A stretch of 64,000 nt of DNA. Source: Gammaproteobacteria bacterium. GTDB lineage: Bacteria > Pseudomonadota > Gammaproteobacteria > Steroidobacterales > Rariloculaceae. The notes beneath the pieces were generated by a model, which saw only the letters and a program-made list of their open reading frames with translations, searched no databases and was not told the DNA's origin. Below, piece after piece: positions 41,040-49,871 of the stretch. The translations under genes were made by a program, and so were the position numbers. The first letter of the stretch is position 1, and the number at the start of each line of letters is the position of its first letter. The stretch covers positions 1 to 64,000 of the forward strand of contig JAJEGN010000011.1 in the NCBI GenBank assembly GCA_022819855.1, read 5' to 3'.

Positions 41040-42814
41040 TGCCGAGCTTCCGTCTTGCGCAGACGCTCGCGCAACGCCGCCGTCGCGTCGATGTCGAGCG
41101 TTTTGCCGTCCGGCGACAACACGACACCGTAGTCGTCCCGAGCGCTTTCGGCCGAAACGTAACCCTCGCTGACGTCACGCAATACGCGCTCCGGGTCACG
41201 GTCGCGGGGATTGCCCCAACCGCCTCCGCCCGCGGTCATGTAGAGGACGCGCGTATCCGCGGGCCACGCCGGCTTCGGCTCGGCCGGCGCGTGAAAGTCG
41301 TCGTCGCCGGGCGCCCTGACGAGGGTCGCCGCTATCTCGCCGGGCTTACCGCCGGCCAGCCCCCAGGGCGGACAGCTCACGCGCCCGCCCGCGCCGCTTG
41401 CGACGTTGAGCCGGCCATGAACGAGGCTCCGAAGCCGAGTCTGTACGCCGAGTCCGCCCCGAAAGCGGCCCGCCCCGCCCGAATCCGGACGCAGGGCACG
41501 CTCCTCGACGAGTACGGGGCCCTTCAGTTCCATGTTCTCGATCGGCGCATTGCGGACGTCGCCCTGGCATACCGACATCGAGGCATCCTGGCCGTCCGCG
41601 TCGCGGCGTCCGCCCCAGCCGCCCGACTCGATGCTCATGACGACGAAGTTCCTGTCGCGGCCCGGATCGTGTCCGGAAAACGACAGCGCCGCGCCGAGCG
41701 AGCCGCTGTGCGCGGCCGGGACGCGATGCGGAATCGCGTCGGCGAGCGCGAGCAGGATCGTGTCCACGACCGTCGGCAGCGGCATGCTCCAGCTCGACAT
41801 GTAGGCCGGATACCGGGCCATCATCATGTTGCCTTCCGGAATGATGACCTCCAGGGCCGAGAACGCTCCTTCGTTCAGCGGTTCGAGCGGCGTCGTGATG
41901 GCCTTGTAGGCGATATAGGCGCCTGCGTAGGTACGCGAGTTCGCGCCGCCTTCGCGCTGCGGCGAACAACCTGACAGATCGATCGTCATGTCGCTTCCCG
42001 CGACCGTGACTTCGACCTTGATGTCGTAGCCGCCATCGCGCCAGTCGATGTAGCTCTCGGCCCGGTAGACGCCGTCCGGAATCTCTGCGACGGCGGCGCG
42101 GCACCTGGCCTCCGTTTCCGAATAGAACGCCTGTATCGCTTCGAGCACGATGTCCCTGCCGTAGCGGTCGATGAGCTCCCGGAACCGGCGCTCGCCGAGC
42201 CGGCAGGCGGCGAGCTGCGAACGCATGTCACCCATCGCGTTGTCCGGGAAACGGATGTTGTCGCGGATCACGCGTAGCAGCTTCTCGTCGAGCACCCCCG
42301 CTTCGTAGAGCTTGAGCTGATCGAGCTGCAGCCCCTCGCTCCAGGGATCGTAAGCCCGCCAGCCCGCGCCGAAGCCCGTCGAAAGCCCGCCGACATCGAC
42401 CCAGTGGGCGCGTACCATCGCGAACGCGAGGAGTTCCCCGGCATGGAACATCGGGGTGTAGACGACGACGTTGTTCAGGTGCTGGCCGGCGACCGCCTGG
42501 TGGTTGTGCAGCAGCACGTCGCCCGTCGCGAAGCCGTCGCGCCCGTAGCGTTCAACCGCGTCCCTGACGATGACGCCGAGATCCGCGACGAAATGCGAGA
42601 CGCCGCCGATGTTCTGCGAGATCAGCTTGCCGTCGGTGTCGAGCAGCGCCGTGCAATAGTCGCGGACCTCGTAGATCATCATGTTGTAGGAGGTGCGCTG
42701 GAGGTCGACGCTCATCTCATCGGAAATCGCGGGCAGCGCGTTGCGGATGACCTCGAGCGTCACCGGGTCCAGCGACCCCGGGTGTTGCGCTCTGCGGACG
42801 GCGCTCGGGCTCAT
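41036..42814 (-). CDS. hyuB: Hydantoinase B/oxoprolinase family subunit
   Basis: This 592-residue protein is the B subunit of the HyuAB/N-methylhydantoinase/acetone-carboxylase-like superfamily. Landmarks are LDPVTLEVIRNALPAISDEM, SHFVADLGVIVRDAVERYGR, GDVLLHNHQAVAGQHLNNVV, GGANSRTYAGAYIAYKAITT, and ERALRPDSGGAGRFRGGLGV. With HyuA it forms an ATP-dependent enzyme opening an amide or imide ring, or carboxylating a ketone in related complexes. It overlaps hyuA and the following M24 gene by four bases each, so the three are coupled. Cytosolic, no signal. The exact substrate is not deducible; partnership with creatinase-like proteins hints at N-methylhydantoin-type nitrogen compounds. Confidence 0.9.
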   Translation of the reverse strand: MSPSAVRRAQHPGSLDPVTLEVIRNALPAISDEMSVDLQRTSYNMMIYEVRDYCTALLDTDGKLISQNIGGVSHFVADLGVIVRDAVERYGRDGFATGDVLLHNHQAVAGQHLNNVVVYTPMFHAGELLAFAMVRAHWVDVGGLSTGFGAGWRAYDPWSEGLQLDQLKLYEAGVLDEKLLRVIRDNIRFPDNAMGDMRSQLAACRLGERRFRELIDRYGRDIVLEAIQAFYSETEARCRAAVAEIPDGVYRAESYIDWRDGGYDIKVEVTVAGSDMTIDLSGCSPQREGGANSRTYAGAYIAYKAITTPLEPLNEGAFSALEVIIPEGNMMMARYPAYMSSWSMPLPTVVDTILLALADAIPHRVPAAHSGSLGAALSFSGHDPGRDRNFVVMSIESGGWGGRRDADGQDASMSVCQGDVRNAPIENMELKGPVLVEERALRPDSGGAGRFRGGLGVQTRLRSLVHGRLNVASGAGGRVSCPPWGLAGGKPGEIAATLVRAPGDDDFHAPAEPKPAWPADTRVLYMTAGGGGWGNPRDRDPERVLRDVSEGYVSAESARDDYGVVLSPDGKTLDIDATAALRERLRKTEARQ

Positions 42815-44880
42815 GTCGGCTCGCCTACCTCGATGACGATTTCACCGGTCGCTGCGATGCTTGCGACATCGCCGCCGAACAGTACCGTGGTCGAGGCGTA
42901 TTCCTCGACGACGCAGGGGCCTTCGATCCGTGCCCCGGGAGCAAGCGCGGGGCGTTGGTAGACCGGACAGTCGGCCGGGTTCAGGGGGTCCTCGAGGAAG
43001 ACGAGGCGAGTATTCGCCGCCCCGTGCCGGGAGGCGCCTTCGGTTTTCGGCAGCTCGATGCCCGGCCTCGCGCCGATGGCCGTCAGCCTGAGGTTGACGA
43101 GTTCGATGGGCTCATCCTGCGCGGCATGCCCGAAGCGATGCTCGTGAAGTTGCGTGAACCTGCGGTGGATCGAGTCACCGTCGGCCATGCGGATATCCTC
43201 TTCGGTGACCGGGACCTGCAGCCAGAACTCCTGGCCGACGTAGCGCAGGTCCATCGAACGTCGATAGTCGCGCGCGGTTTCGCCGATACCTGCGTCGGCA
43301 AGCGTGTCCCTGCCCGTGGCGAGAAGTTCGGCGTAGATCGAACCGATCTGCGCGTAGTCGGCCTCGGGCAAGGGACAGTAATGAGTGCGCACATAGTCAT
43401 GTCTGACGTCGGCCATGAGCATGCCGAGCGCCGAGAAGTGTGCCGGCAGGTTCGGCACGATGACGCTCGGTATGCCGAGGTCCCGCGCGATTTCGACGGC
43501 GTGCAGCGGCCCCGCGCCGCCCATTCCGACGAGCGCGAAGTCGCGCGGATCGTAGCCGCGCTGCACGGATACTCCGCGCACTGCAAGCGACATCCTCGCT
43601 GCGGCGATGCGAACGATGCCGTGGGCGGCCTCGACCGGGCTCATGTCGAGCGGCTCGCCGACCGCGGCCTCCATGCCCCTTCGTGCGGCGCCCGCGTCAA
43701 GCGGCATCTCGCCGCCGAGGAAGCTCTCTGCGCCGATCCGGCCGAGCACGACGTTTGCATCCGTAACGGTCGGCCGGGTCCCGCCGCGGCCGTAGCAGAT
43801 CGGTCCGGGATCGGAGCCGGCGCTCCGCGGCCCGACCTTGAGCGCGCCGACGTCGTCGATCCAGGCGATACTGCCGCCACCCGCGCCGACCTCGACGATG
43901 TCCACGACCGGGAACATCACCGGGTGGCCGCTGGCATAGCCGCCGATGTGATAGCCCTGCGCGATCGAGATGTCGCCGTCCCTGACGAGGCTCGTCTTTG
44001 CCGTGGTGCCCCCCATGTCGAAGGTGATCACGTCGGCGAAGCCGAGCCGCGTTCCGAGGTCGGCTGCCGCAATCACGCCGCCGACCGGGCCCGATTCCAT
44101 CATCGCGACGGGTAGCTTCCGCGCCGTTTCCGGCGCCATGACGCCGCCATTGGATTGCATGATCAGCAAGCGGCCATTGAAGTCGTCCGCCTCGAGGCGT
44201 TCCTGTATGCGGCCGACGTAGGCGCTGGTCTTCGGCCCGATGTATGCGTTCATGACGGTCGTCGATGTGCGCTCGTATTCGCGGTACTCACGCACGATCT
44301 CGTGCGACAATGAGAGATATGTGCCGCTCAGTGCGGCTCGAAGCCGTTTGCCGAGTTCGACTTCGTGAACGGGATCGGCCCAGGAATGAAGCAGGCACAC
44401 TGCGACGGCTTCGGCGCCGGAATCCCGTACGGCTCGGGCTACCGCAATCGCATCCTCGGGCGACAGTTCAATCAGCCGCTCGCCGGTCGCCGAAAGGCGT
44501 TCGTCGACCTCGAAGGTACGCGAGCGCGGGACGAGCGGCACCGGTCGGGCGAAGCTGAAGTTGTAGGCTTCGGGTCGGTTTTGCCGGCCGATCTTGTAGA
44601 CGTCCCGTGTTCCGCGGGTGACGACGAGCGCTGTTGCCGCGCCTTTCTGCTCGATCGCGATATTGATCGCGATCGTCGAGCCGTGAACGATGTGCTCGGC
44701 GGCGCCGGGCGCGACCGCGCTCCTTGCGAAGCAGTTCCAGACGCCCTGCGAGAGGTCATCGGGCGTTGTCAGCGACTTCGCCTCCAGGACCTTTCCCGAA
44801 TCCGGGTCGAATGCCACGAGGTCGGTGAACGTGCCGCCGATATCCACTCCGACTTGAAACACGGTCGTCGATGCGGGCAT
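42811..44880 (-). CDS. hyuA: Hydantoinase A/oxoprolinase family subunit
   Basis: This 689-residue protein is the ATP-binding A subunit. It starts with the actin-like phosphate loop VGVDIGGTFTDLVAFDPD (GGT at residues 15-17), has AEHIVHGSTIAINIAIEQKG, the second phosphate segment ADVITFDMGGTTAKTSLVRD, and AGGGSIAWIDDVGALKVGPR then GSDPGPICYGRGGTRPTVTD, all hallmarks of HyuA/OplaH N-terminal halves. The C-terminal domain follows (DYVRTHYCPLPEADYAQIGS onward). It is the first gene of a coupled run hyuA-hyuB-M24-M24-PrpD, followed by an MFS transporter, and is separated by 78 bases from the cupin gene upstream on the same strand. Energy-dependent ring opening of a five-membered imide is the most common family activity. 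Confidence 0.92.
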   Translation of the reverse strand: MPASTTVFQVGVDIGGTFTDLVAFDPDSGKVLEAKSLTTPDDLSQGVWNCFARSAVAPGAAEHIVHGSTIAINIAIEQKGAATALVVTRGTRDVYKIGRQNRPEAYNFSFARPVPLVPRSRTFEVDERLSATGERLIELSPEDAIAVARAVRDSGAEAVAVCLLHSWADPVHEVELGKRLRAALSGTYLSLSHEIVREYREYERTSTTVMNAYIGPKTSAYVGRIQERLEADDFNGRLLIMQSNGGVMAPETARKLPVAMMESGPVGGVIAAADLGTRLGFADVITFDMGGTTAKTSLVRDGDISIAQGYHIGGYASGHPVMFPVVDIVEVGAGGGSIAWIDDVGALKVGPRSAGSDPGPICYGRGGTRPTVTDANVVLGRIGAESFLGGEMPLDAGAARRGMEAAVGEPLDMSPVEAAHGIVRIAAARMSLAVRGVSVQRGYDPRDFALVGMGGAGPLHAVEIARDLGIPSVIVPNLPAHFSALGMLMADVRHDYVRTHYCPLPEADYAQIGSIYAELLATGRDTLADAGIGETARDYRRSMDLRYVGQEFWLQVPVTEEDIRMADGDSIHRRFTQLHEHRFGHAAQDEPIELVNLRLTAIGARPGIELPKTEGASRHGAANTRLVFLEDPLNPADCPVYQRPALAPGARIEGPCVVEEYASTTVLFGGDVASIAATGEIVIEVGEPT

Positions 44881-44958
44881 GGTCGTCAGGGGGCTCCGAC
44901 AGGGCCGTCTTGACCGCCGGACAAGGCGCCAGGAAAGGCTCTGCTGCGATCGCTGCCG

Positions 44959-45369
44959 CTACTGTCCGAGGTAGTCCTCGTCGCTGACCGGTTCGATCCA
45001 GCTCGTCTCGCCGCTGGAGATGGTGAGCTGCACGAGGTGCGAGTCGGGTGCCGCGCCGTGCCAGTGCACGATGCCGCGCGGGACGAAATGCGGCACTCCG
45101 GGCAACATCTCCTGCAACGGCTCGCCTCGAATCTGGGTACGGCCGCGGCCGTCCTCGGCCATGATGACCTGGAAGTTGCCGTGACTGTGCCAGTTCGATC
45201 GTGAGCCCGCCTCGAAGCGAAGTTCCGACGTGCGGACGTTCGACGTCTCGGAACGAGTGGGTTCGCCGCCGACGAAATTGCTCTGTGCTTTGGCGAGAAG
45301 CACGATGGCGAGGCCGCAGACGATCAGTGTCAGCATCGATACCAGCCTTGGACGGGTGTACTCGATCAT
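44959..45369 (-). CDS. Exported or membrane-anchored cupin protein
   Basis: This 136-residue protein has an N-terminal hydrophobic segment (LVSMLTLIVCGLAIVLLAKA) serving as signal or anchor, then a single cupin barrel. The two cupin motifs are SRSNWHSHGNFQVIMAEDGR (two His in H-x-H) and GVPHFVPRGIVHWHGAAPDS with HWHGA, the pattern of small cupins similar to bacterial hydroxynitrile-lyase-type cupins, which bind Mn or another divalent metal. The canonical Gln and His ligands are visible. Mature part faces the periplasm. It is transcribed towards hyuA and could be the first gene of that unit, or independent. Substrate unknown. Confidence 0.82.
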   Translation of the reverse strand: MIEYTRPRLVSMLTLIVCGLAIVLLAKAQSNFVGGEPTRSETSNVRTSELRFEAGSRSNWHSHGNFQVIMAEDGRGRTQIRGEPLQEMLPGVPHFVPRGIVHWHGAAPDSHLVQLTISSGETSWIEPVSDEDYLGQ

Positions 45370-45451
45370 GGCGGTTCTCCGGTGCCGTAAGATTGTAAGA
45401 CTGGAACTGTATCGTTCGGTATGGGAGCGATCAAGGCGCTCGCAAATCCGG

Positions 45452-45460
45452 TGCTATCAT
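45452..45460 (+). promoter_or_regulatory. Extended -10 candidate for the amidase gene
   Basis: TGCTATCAT reads TG-C-TATCAT in the 121-base divergent gap, 30 bases before ATG 45491. No clear -35 hexamer is present at 17 bases. It matches the spacing and form of the elements at 2394 and 33314. Confidence 0.35.
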
Positions 45461-45490
45461 CCGCGCCGTGGGAAATCCGTACCGTTCCGA

Positions 45491-46375
45491 ATGATGTCGC
45501 GGGCAGCGATTCTTGTGGCGGTGGCTTCATGGGCGCTCGCGGGCTGTGCGTCTGTGCGTTTCGTCGAAGTGCAGTCGGAAATGCAATCGAGCCGCATCGA
45601 CCATGTAGTCATCCATTTCACGACCGTCGACTTCGCCGAGTCGCTACGCGTGCTCACGCAACGTACGGAACGTCCGGTCAGCGCGCATTACCTCGTGCCG
45701 GAAAACGGCGATCCGAGCTATCCGCGCGACGACCTGATCGTCTATCGGCTGGTCGATGAAGGGCAGCGCGCCTGGCATGCCGGGCGGAGCCATTGGCGCG
45801 GCGCGGAGTCGCTGAACGCGAGTTCCATCGGCATCGAGATCGTGAACCGCTCAACGTGCAGCGGCTTCGATGTCGCGAGCGATGCCGGGACCTCGGAGGG
45901 TAGCTGCGAGTTTCACGATTTCGACCCCGAACAGATCGACCTCGTCATCGAACTGCTTCTGGACATCCTCGAACGCCATCCCCGCATCGATCCCGTCGAC
46001 ATCGTCGGGCACGCCGACATCGCCGCCGATCGCAGACTGGACCCCGGTCCGAAGTTTCCCTGGCGCAGGCTTCATGAGAACGGCATCGGCGCCTGGTACG
46101 ACGACGCCACGCTGGCCGATTATCTGGATCGCTTCGAGGCGTCACCGCCGGATCTCGTGCAGGTGCAGCGGGCACTTGCCGCCTATGGATACGACGTGGA
46201 CGCCACCGGCGAAGACGACGCTCGGACGCGGGCGGCGCTCAGGGCGTTTCAGATGCATTTCAGGCCGTCGGACTGGTCCGGAACGGCCGACGCCGAAACT
46301 GCAGCCATCGCGTTCGCGCTGCTCGAGAAGTATCGGCCCCAGTCACTGGCCGCCCTGGAGCAACTTGCTTACTAG
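45491..46375 (+). CDS. amiD: AmiD-like N-acetylmuramoyl-L-alanine amidase lipoprotein
   Basis: This 294-residue protein has a lipoprotein signal (LVAVASWALAGCASV; lipid Cys19). The Amidase_2 domain follows: IDHVVIHFTTVDF (first Zn His), VSAHYLVPENGDPSYPRDDL, SSIGIEIVNRSTC (catalytic Glu), and IVGHADIAADRRLDPGPKFP, supplying the second His and the Asp; the Lys usual in E. coli AmiD is Arg in ADRRLDPG. The C-terminal 75 residues form a peptidoglycan-binding domain (PDLVQVQRALAAYGYDVDAT onward). It should cut the amide between MurNAc and the stem peptide at the outer membrane during wall recycling. An upstream longer frame is rejected because it would bury the lipobox. It converges with the haem lipoprotein, overlapping by four bases. 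Confidence 0.88.
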   Translation: MMSRAAILVAVASWALAGCASVRFVEVQSEMQSSRIDHVVIHFTTVDFAESLRVLTQRTERPVSAHYLVPENGDPSYPRDDLIVYRLVDEGQRAWHAGRSHWRGAESLNASSIGIEIVNRSTCSGFDVASDAGTSEGSCEFHDFDPEQIDLVIELLLDILERHPRIDPVDIVGHADIAADRRLDPGPKFPWRRLHENGIGAWYDDATLADYLDRFEASPPDLVQVQRALAAYGYDVDATGEDDARTRAALRAFQMHFRPSDWSGTADAETAAIAFALLEKYRPQSLAALEQLAY

Positions 46376-46860
46376 GGCGAGCCGGTCCCGAAGTGCTGCC
46401 CGAGGTAATCGGCGATCACTTCGATCTCCGCGGGAGCGATGCTCGCGCCCGTCTCGACCATCGTCAGCACGAGCGTGTGCCAGTCGCCGCGGTTGTAGAA
46501 GCTGCTGAATAGCGTGAGTCCGCCAAGGTCGTGACAAACGAGGCAGGCCGAGATGAGGAGGTCGCGGCCGGGACCGGGGGGTAGTTCTACCCCGGCGTCC
46601 ATGGTGGGGCCGAGTGGCTGTACGGCAGTTGCGCCAGTCCCTGGACTCCTCTGCGGTGCAGGTTCCCGCCCGGAGCGACGGTTGGGCGCCGGTCGCGGCA
46701 CGGGCAGGTCCGGCGTTGAAGAGACCTGCGTTGCTTCGGGACCTGGCGCGGCCGTCGGCCTCGTCGATAGGCTCGCGCAGCCGGCAAGGACGGCCGAAAC
46801 CATGCAGACGACGATCCGACCGGACAGGAAGCCCCGCCGTGCTGAAGCGAACGAACTCAA
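46372..46860 (-). CDS. Small haem c lipoprotein
   Basis: This 162-residue protein starts with TTG at 46860, immediately after the stop of the propeller gene, and has a lipoprotein signal (CMVSAVLAGCASL; lipid Cys28). A Pro/Arg/Thr-rich linker of about 70 residues leads to a C-terminal cytochrome-like domain with the haem motif CLVCH at residues 106-110 and a Met in LVLTMVETGASIAP as likely axial ligand; EIEVIADYLGQHFG is the C-terminal helix of class-I cytochromes. The linker would let the haem domain reach away from the membrane. Direct juxtaposition to the propeller gene suggests an electron-transfer partnership. An ATG at 46803 would leave too short a signal. It overlaps the amidase gene tail to tail. 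Confidence 0.7.
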   Translation of the reverse strand: MSSFASARRGFLSGRIVVCMVSAVLAGCASLSTRPTAAPGPEATQVSSTPDLPVPRPAPNRRSGREPAPQRSPGTGATAVQPLGPTMDAGVELPPGPGRDLLISACLVCHDLGGLTLFSSFYNRGDWHTLVLTMVETGASIAPAEIEVIADYLGQHFGTGSP

Positions 46861-47901
46861 CTAGTGGTCTGTGCCCGGCAGCCTCAGGATCGTGTTTCGC
46901 TTCGGCGATTCGCCGACGGAAATCTGCGTGACTTCCTCGTAGGTCGCCATGTCGATGACCGACACGCTGTTCGAGACGGCGTTCGCGACGTAGGCATACC
47001 TGTTGTCAGGCGTGAACGTCACCCAGTCCGGGTCGGTTCCGGTCCGGATTCCCGTTACGAGTTCAAGGTCGGGCAGCGAGTAGACGTAGACGTGGCTGTT
47101 CATGCGGCTCGTCGACCACAGCGTCGTGCCGTCCGGAGACACGCCGATGCCGTGTGCCGGGGCACCGTTGTAGTGGCTGTCGTAGCGTTCCTCGGGCGGC
47201 ACGTCGGGTTGCGTGATGCGCGTGACTTCCTGCCGGGAATCCCAGTCGAATTGCACGAAGCCGTGATGGCCTGAAACCTGGATGTAAAGCTGGTCCGTCG
47301 AGCCGTCGGGCTTCGTCGTCATCGTGACCGGCCGGATCGCCTCGCCCTCCCAGGCCCAGACTTCTTCGTCCGTGGCCGTATCGAGAACGGTGAGCCGCCG
47401 CCCGCCGATCGAGCCTGCGATGACGTTTCGGCCGTCCGGGGTGACATAGATGTTGTGAATGCCTCCGGGCACATCGATGGTCTTGACGTTCTCGAGACTG
47501 ACCGTGTCAATGACGTCGATCGCCCCCGGCGGCGCGATGATGGCGACGTAGAGCTTGGTGCCGTCAGGCGTGATCGAGATGTTGTTCGGCCGCGCCGACA
47601 GCGGAATGCTCTTGATGAGCTCAAGCGATCCGGAGTCGTAGACCTTCAGGGCGGTCTCGGCCTCGCCGCTCACGTAGATGCGGCTGCCGTCCGGCGCCGC
47701 GGTGACGCCGTGCGCAACCGGGATGTCCTGAATCTCGCCGACGATTTCCTGCGTTACGGGATCGATCAGGTGGAGGATCGAGTCCCGGGAGTTCGTTTGC
47801 AGAATCCGGATTTGAGCCTGTGCCGAACCGGCTGCGAGCAGGGCCAGGGCAACGGCCGCGCATGCGAGGCGGCCATAGGTGAGACGGACGGAAGCGTTCA
47901 T
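46861..47901 (-). CDS. Exported YVTN beta-propeller protein
   Basis: This 346-residue protein starts at ATG 47901 with a signal peptide (LACAAVALALLAAGSAQAQI). It is a seven-blade propeller of the YVTN/cytochrome-D1-like type with repeated I/V-x-x-S/T-P-D-G-x-x-x-Y/V-V: GVTAAPDGSRIYVSGEAETA, NISITPDGTKLYVAIIAPPG, NIYVTPDGRNVIAGSIGG, GIGVSPDGTTLWSTSRMNSH and WVTFTPDNRYAYVANAVSNS. There is no haem motif in this chain; the haem-bearing lipoprotein follows at once. Such propellers are seen as surface ligand binders or as electron-transfer partners. A histidine-rich blade (VSGHHGFVQFD) could bind metal. The 169 bases up to the tannase-like gene show nothing I can call. Confidence 0.78.
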   Translation of the reverse strand: MNASVRLTYGRLACAAVALALLAAGSAQAQIRILQTNSRDSILHLIDPVTQEIVGEIQDIPVAHGVTAAPDGSRIYVSGEAETALKVYDSGSLELIKSIPLSARPNNISITPDGTKLYVAIIAPPGAIDVIDTVSLENVKTIDVPGGIHNIYVTPDGRNVIAGSIGGRRLTVLDTATDEEVWAWEGEAIRPVTMTTKPDGSTDQLYIQVSGHHGFVQFDWDSRQEVTRITQPDVPPEERYDSHYNGAPAHGIGVSPDGTTLWSTSRMNSHVYVYSLPDLELVTGIRTGTDPDWVTFTPDNRYAYVANAVSNSVSVIDMATYEEVTQISVGESPKRNTILRLPGTDH

Positions 47902-48070
47902 GATTTCGATCCCCCTGCACTGAAACGGTGTGGTGATCCGCCAGTGTATCGCGTTTGCCGAGTACCCGGGTGCTGCGTGCTCGTCCTCGCTCGGCAGCTT
48001 GTCTGTACGGTGGCCGCAGCGACGGCTGCGCTCCGAGCGGTGAGCCGGTAGCCGGGCCCGACGCGGACGG

Positions 48071-49729
48071 CTATTCCGCGGTACTGCAACTGAACGATTC
48101 GGCCGTGGAAGGGTCCTCTCCGGAGTAGCGAGCAACTGCAGGCCACGGGCAGAGCTTCCGCGTTGCGCCTCGCAAGGTTTCCGGTGCGGCTTCATTGCCG
48201 CCCCTGACCGTCGCGACGACCGCGCCGGGTGCGCGGTCCTGTTCGACCCAACCGACAAGTTCGCTCAGGATGTCGAAACGGTCCGGCGCAACGCCGCCCG
48301 GACCGTGCGGCATGCCCGGGACCGCGTAGAGCCGCGTGAAGCCGGCCGCGTCGGGGTTGTTCTCGAGCAGCGCGTCATACCAGTCGACCGTATCGCGAAA
48401 CGAAAACACCGGGTCGGACACTCCGTGGAAAACGACCAGCTTGCTGCCCGCGGCTTCGAGCGCTTCGAGCGACGGTGAGTCGGCGTCGGGCGGAGACATG
48501 ACCTGCATCGCGGATTCCGGGAAATCGGCGCTCGTGGCATCGACCTTTGGCGCGTCGGCATCGAAGTCGAACGCCATGAGGAAGGCTTCGAGGCTCGCCG
48601 GGTCTCCGGCCAACGGCGTCGGCGGGGTCGTGAATACCTGTGCCAGGGAGCCCGCGCCCATCACGGCGATGATCGGCCGGTGGTCCCAGGCCGGCACGGG
48701 GCTTTCGAGTTTCCAGCTTCGCCAGCCAGCCGAAGCGATGCCCGCATCCCAGTCCCATTCGCTGTAGAGCTGCTCGCCGGCGCTGTTGCGCGGGCCGCCG
48801 AAGACTCGCACGAGTGCTGCGACCTTCGGTTCCGGCAGACAGTCGCCGGACTCGCCCGAGGCGCATGTGAGCGACGCAGGGTCGAACGCCGTCTGACACG
48901 CGTCGATGTCGAAGATGAGCGCGTCGTCGAGGCCGTCGAGCCCGTCGCAGGCACGCAGGATTTGCATGGCAACGATGTCGAGTTCGTCTCGCGAGAAGGC
49001 CTCCGCCAGACTGTCGCCGACGCTGCGAAACGTCTGCACGTCCCAGGCGTGCTGAATCGCCGCGCGCGGCAGCCTGTAGCCGGGATAGCCGGCGATCAGC
49101 CCGTCAAAGGACTCCGCCATGCGGCTTGCTGCGATGAGTGCGTGCCGCCCGCCATTGGAACTGCCGAAACCATAGGTGTATCGAATCGGTGCTTCGTAAT
49201 AGGCCTCGGTCAGTGCGACCGCGGCCGGATGAAGTTTCGCGACGGCGCCGTAGCCGTAGTCACGGCGCGCCTCGAACTCCAATCCGAAGATGTTGCCGCC
49301 GGCCAGCCCTGCCTCCGGATGTGCCGAGCCGTCATGTCCCGCGTCGCTGGAGACGACTGCGAACCCGCGCGCGAGCGCGCTGTCGCCGTCCGGTTGCACG
49401 TTGAGCCTGCCGAAAGCAGGGACGACCGCGCCGTCGTTGCCGCCGTTGAACTGGTGCGCGAACCGGCCGGCCCAGTCATCCGGCAGCCTGAGTTCGAACG
49501 AAATCGCATAGGAGTTACCGTCGCTGCCGATCCGCTCGGCGATGCGGCCGCGTACGAGACAGTGAGCGACCGGCGCGTCATCGGACACCGGCATTGCGGC
49601 CGCTTCGGCGATCGTCATGCCTTCGGGCGCAACTTCCGCGATGGCCCCGCACTCGGCGGCCGCGAGACCGGCGAACGGGACGAGCAGAGTCAGGAGGGCA
49701 AACGTTGCCGGTCCTCGCGATCCTGTCAT
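48071..49729 (-). CDS. Tannase/feruloyl esterase family protein
   Basis: This 552-residue protein begins at ATG 49729 with a signal peptide (ATFALLTLLVPFAGLAAA). The alpha/beta-hydrolase nucleophile elbow is YGFGSSNGGRHAL; the acid is in KLVVFHGVSDPVFSF and the base His in VPGMPHGPGGVAPD, the usual order for tannase-family esterases. A lid domain with an even set of cysteines lies between (LRACDGLDGLD, DACQTAF, ASLTCASGESGDCLPEPK), matching the calcium/lid region of these enzymes. Substrates of the family are gallate, ferulate or other hydroxycinnamate esters, or alkyl phthalates. Its location in a window with phenol-type oxidases is consistent with degradation of plant or algal aromatics. 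Secreted to the periplasm or beyond. Confidence 0.87.
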   Translation of the reverse strand: MTGSRGPATFALLTLLVPFAGLAAAECGAIAEVAPEGMTIAEAAAMPVSDDAPVAHCLVRGRIAERIGSDGNSYAISFELRLPDDWAGRFAHQFNGGNDGAVVPAFGRLNVQPDGDSALARGFAVVSSDAGHDGSAHPEAGLAGGNIFGLEFEARRDYGYGAVAKLHPAAVALTEAYYEAPIRYTYGFGSSNGGRHALIAASRMAESFDGLIAGYPGYRLPRAAIQHAWDVQTFRSVGDSLAEAFSRDELDIVAMQILRACDGLDGLDDALIFDIDACQTAFDPASLTCASGESGDCLPEPKVAALVRVFGGPRNSAGEQLYSEWDWDAGIASAGWRSWKLESPVPAWDHRPIIAVMGAGSLAQVFTTPPTPLAGDPASLEAFLMAFDFDADAPKVDATSADFPESAMQVMSPPDADSPSLEALEAAGSKLVVFHGVSDPVFSFRDTVDWYDALLENNPDAAGFTRLYAVPGMPHGPGGVAPDRFDILSELVGWVEQDRAPGAVVATVRGGNEAAPETLRGATRKLCPWPAVARYSGEDPSTAESFSCSTAE

Positions 49730-49871
49730 GCTTTTCTCCACTGATGTGTCGGGATATTCCGGTACCGTCGCAGGTGAGCGCGGCAATGTGAACTGTCGAT
49801 CCCTGCTTGCGGTTGAAATGTCCTGGCAGCGCGGATTGGCGGTTACGGCGGGCGTTGTCCGAAGCCCGCGC

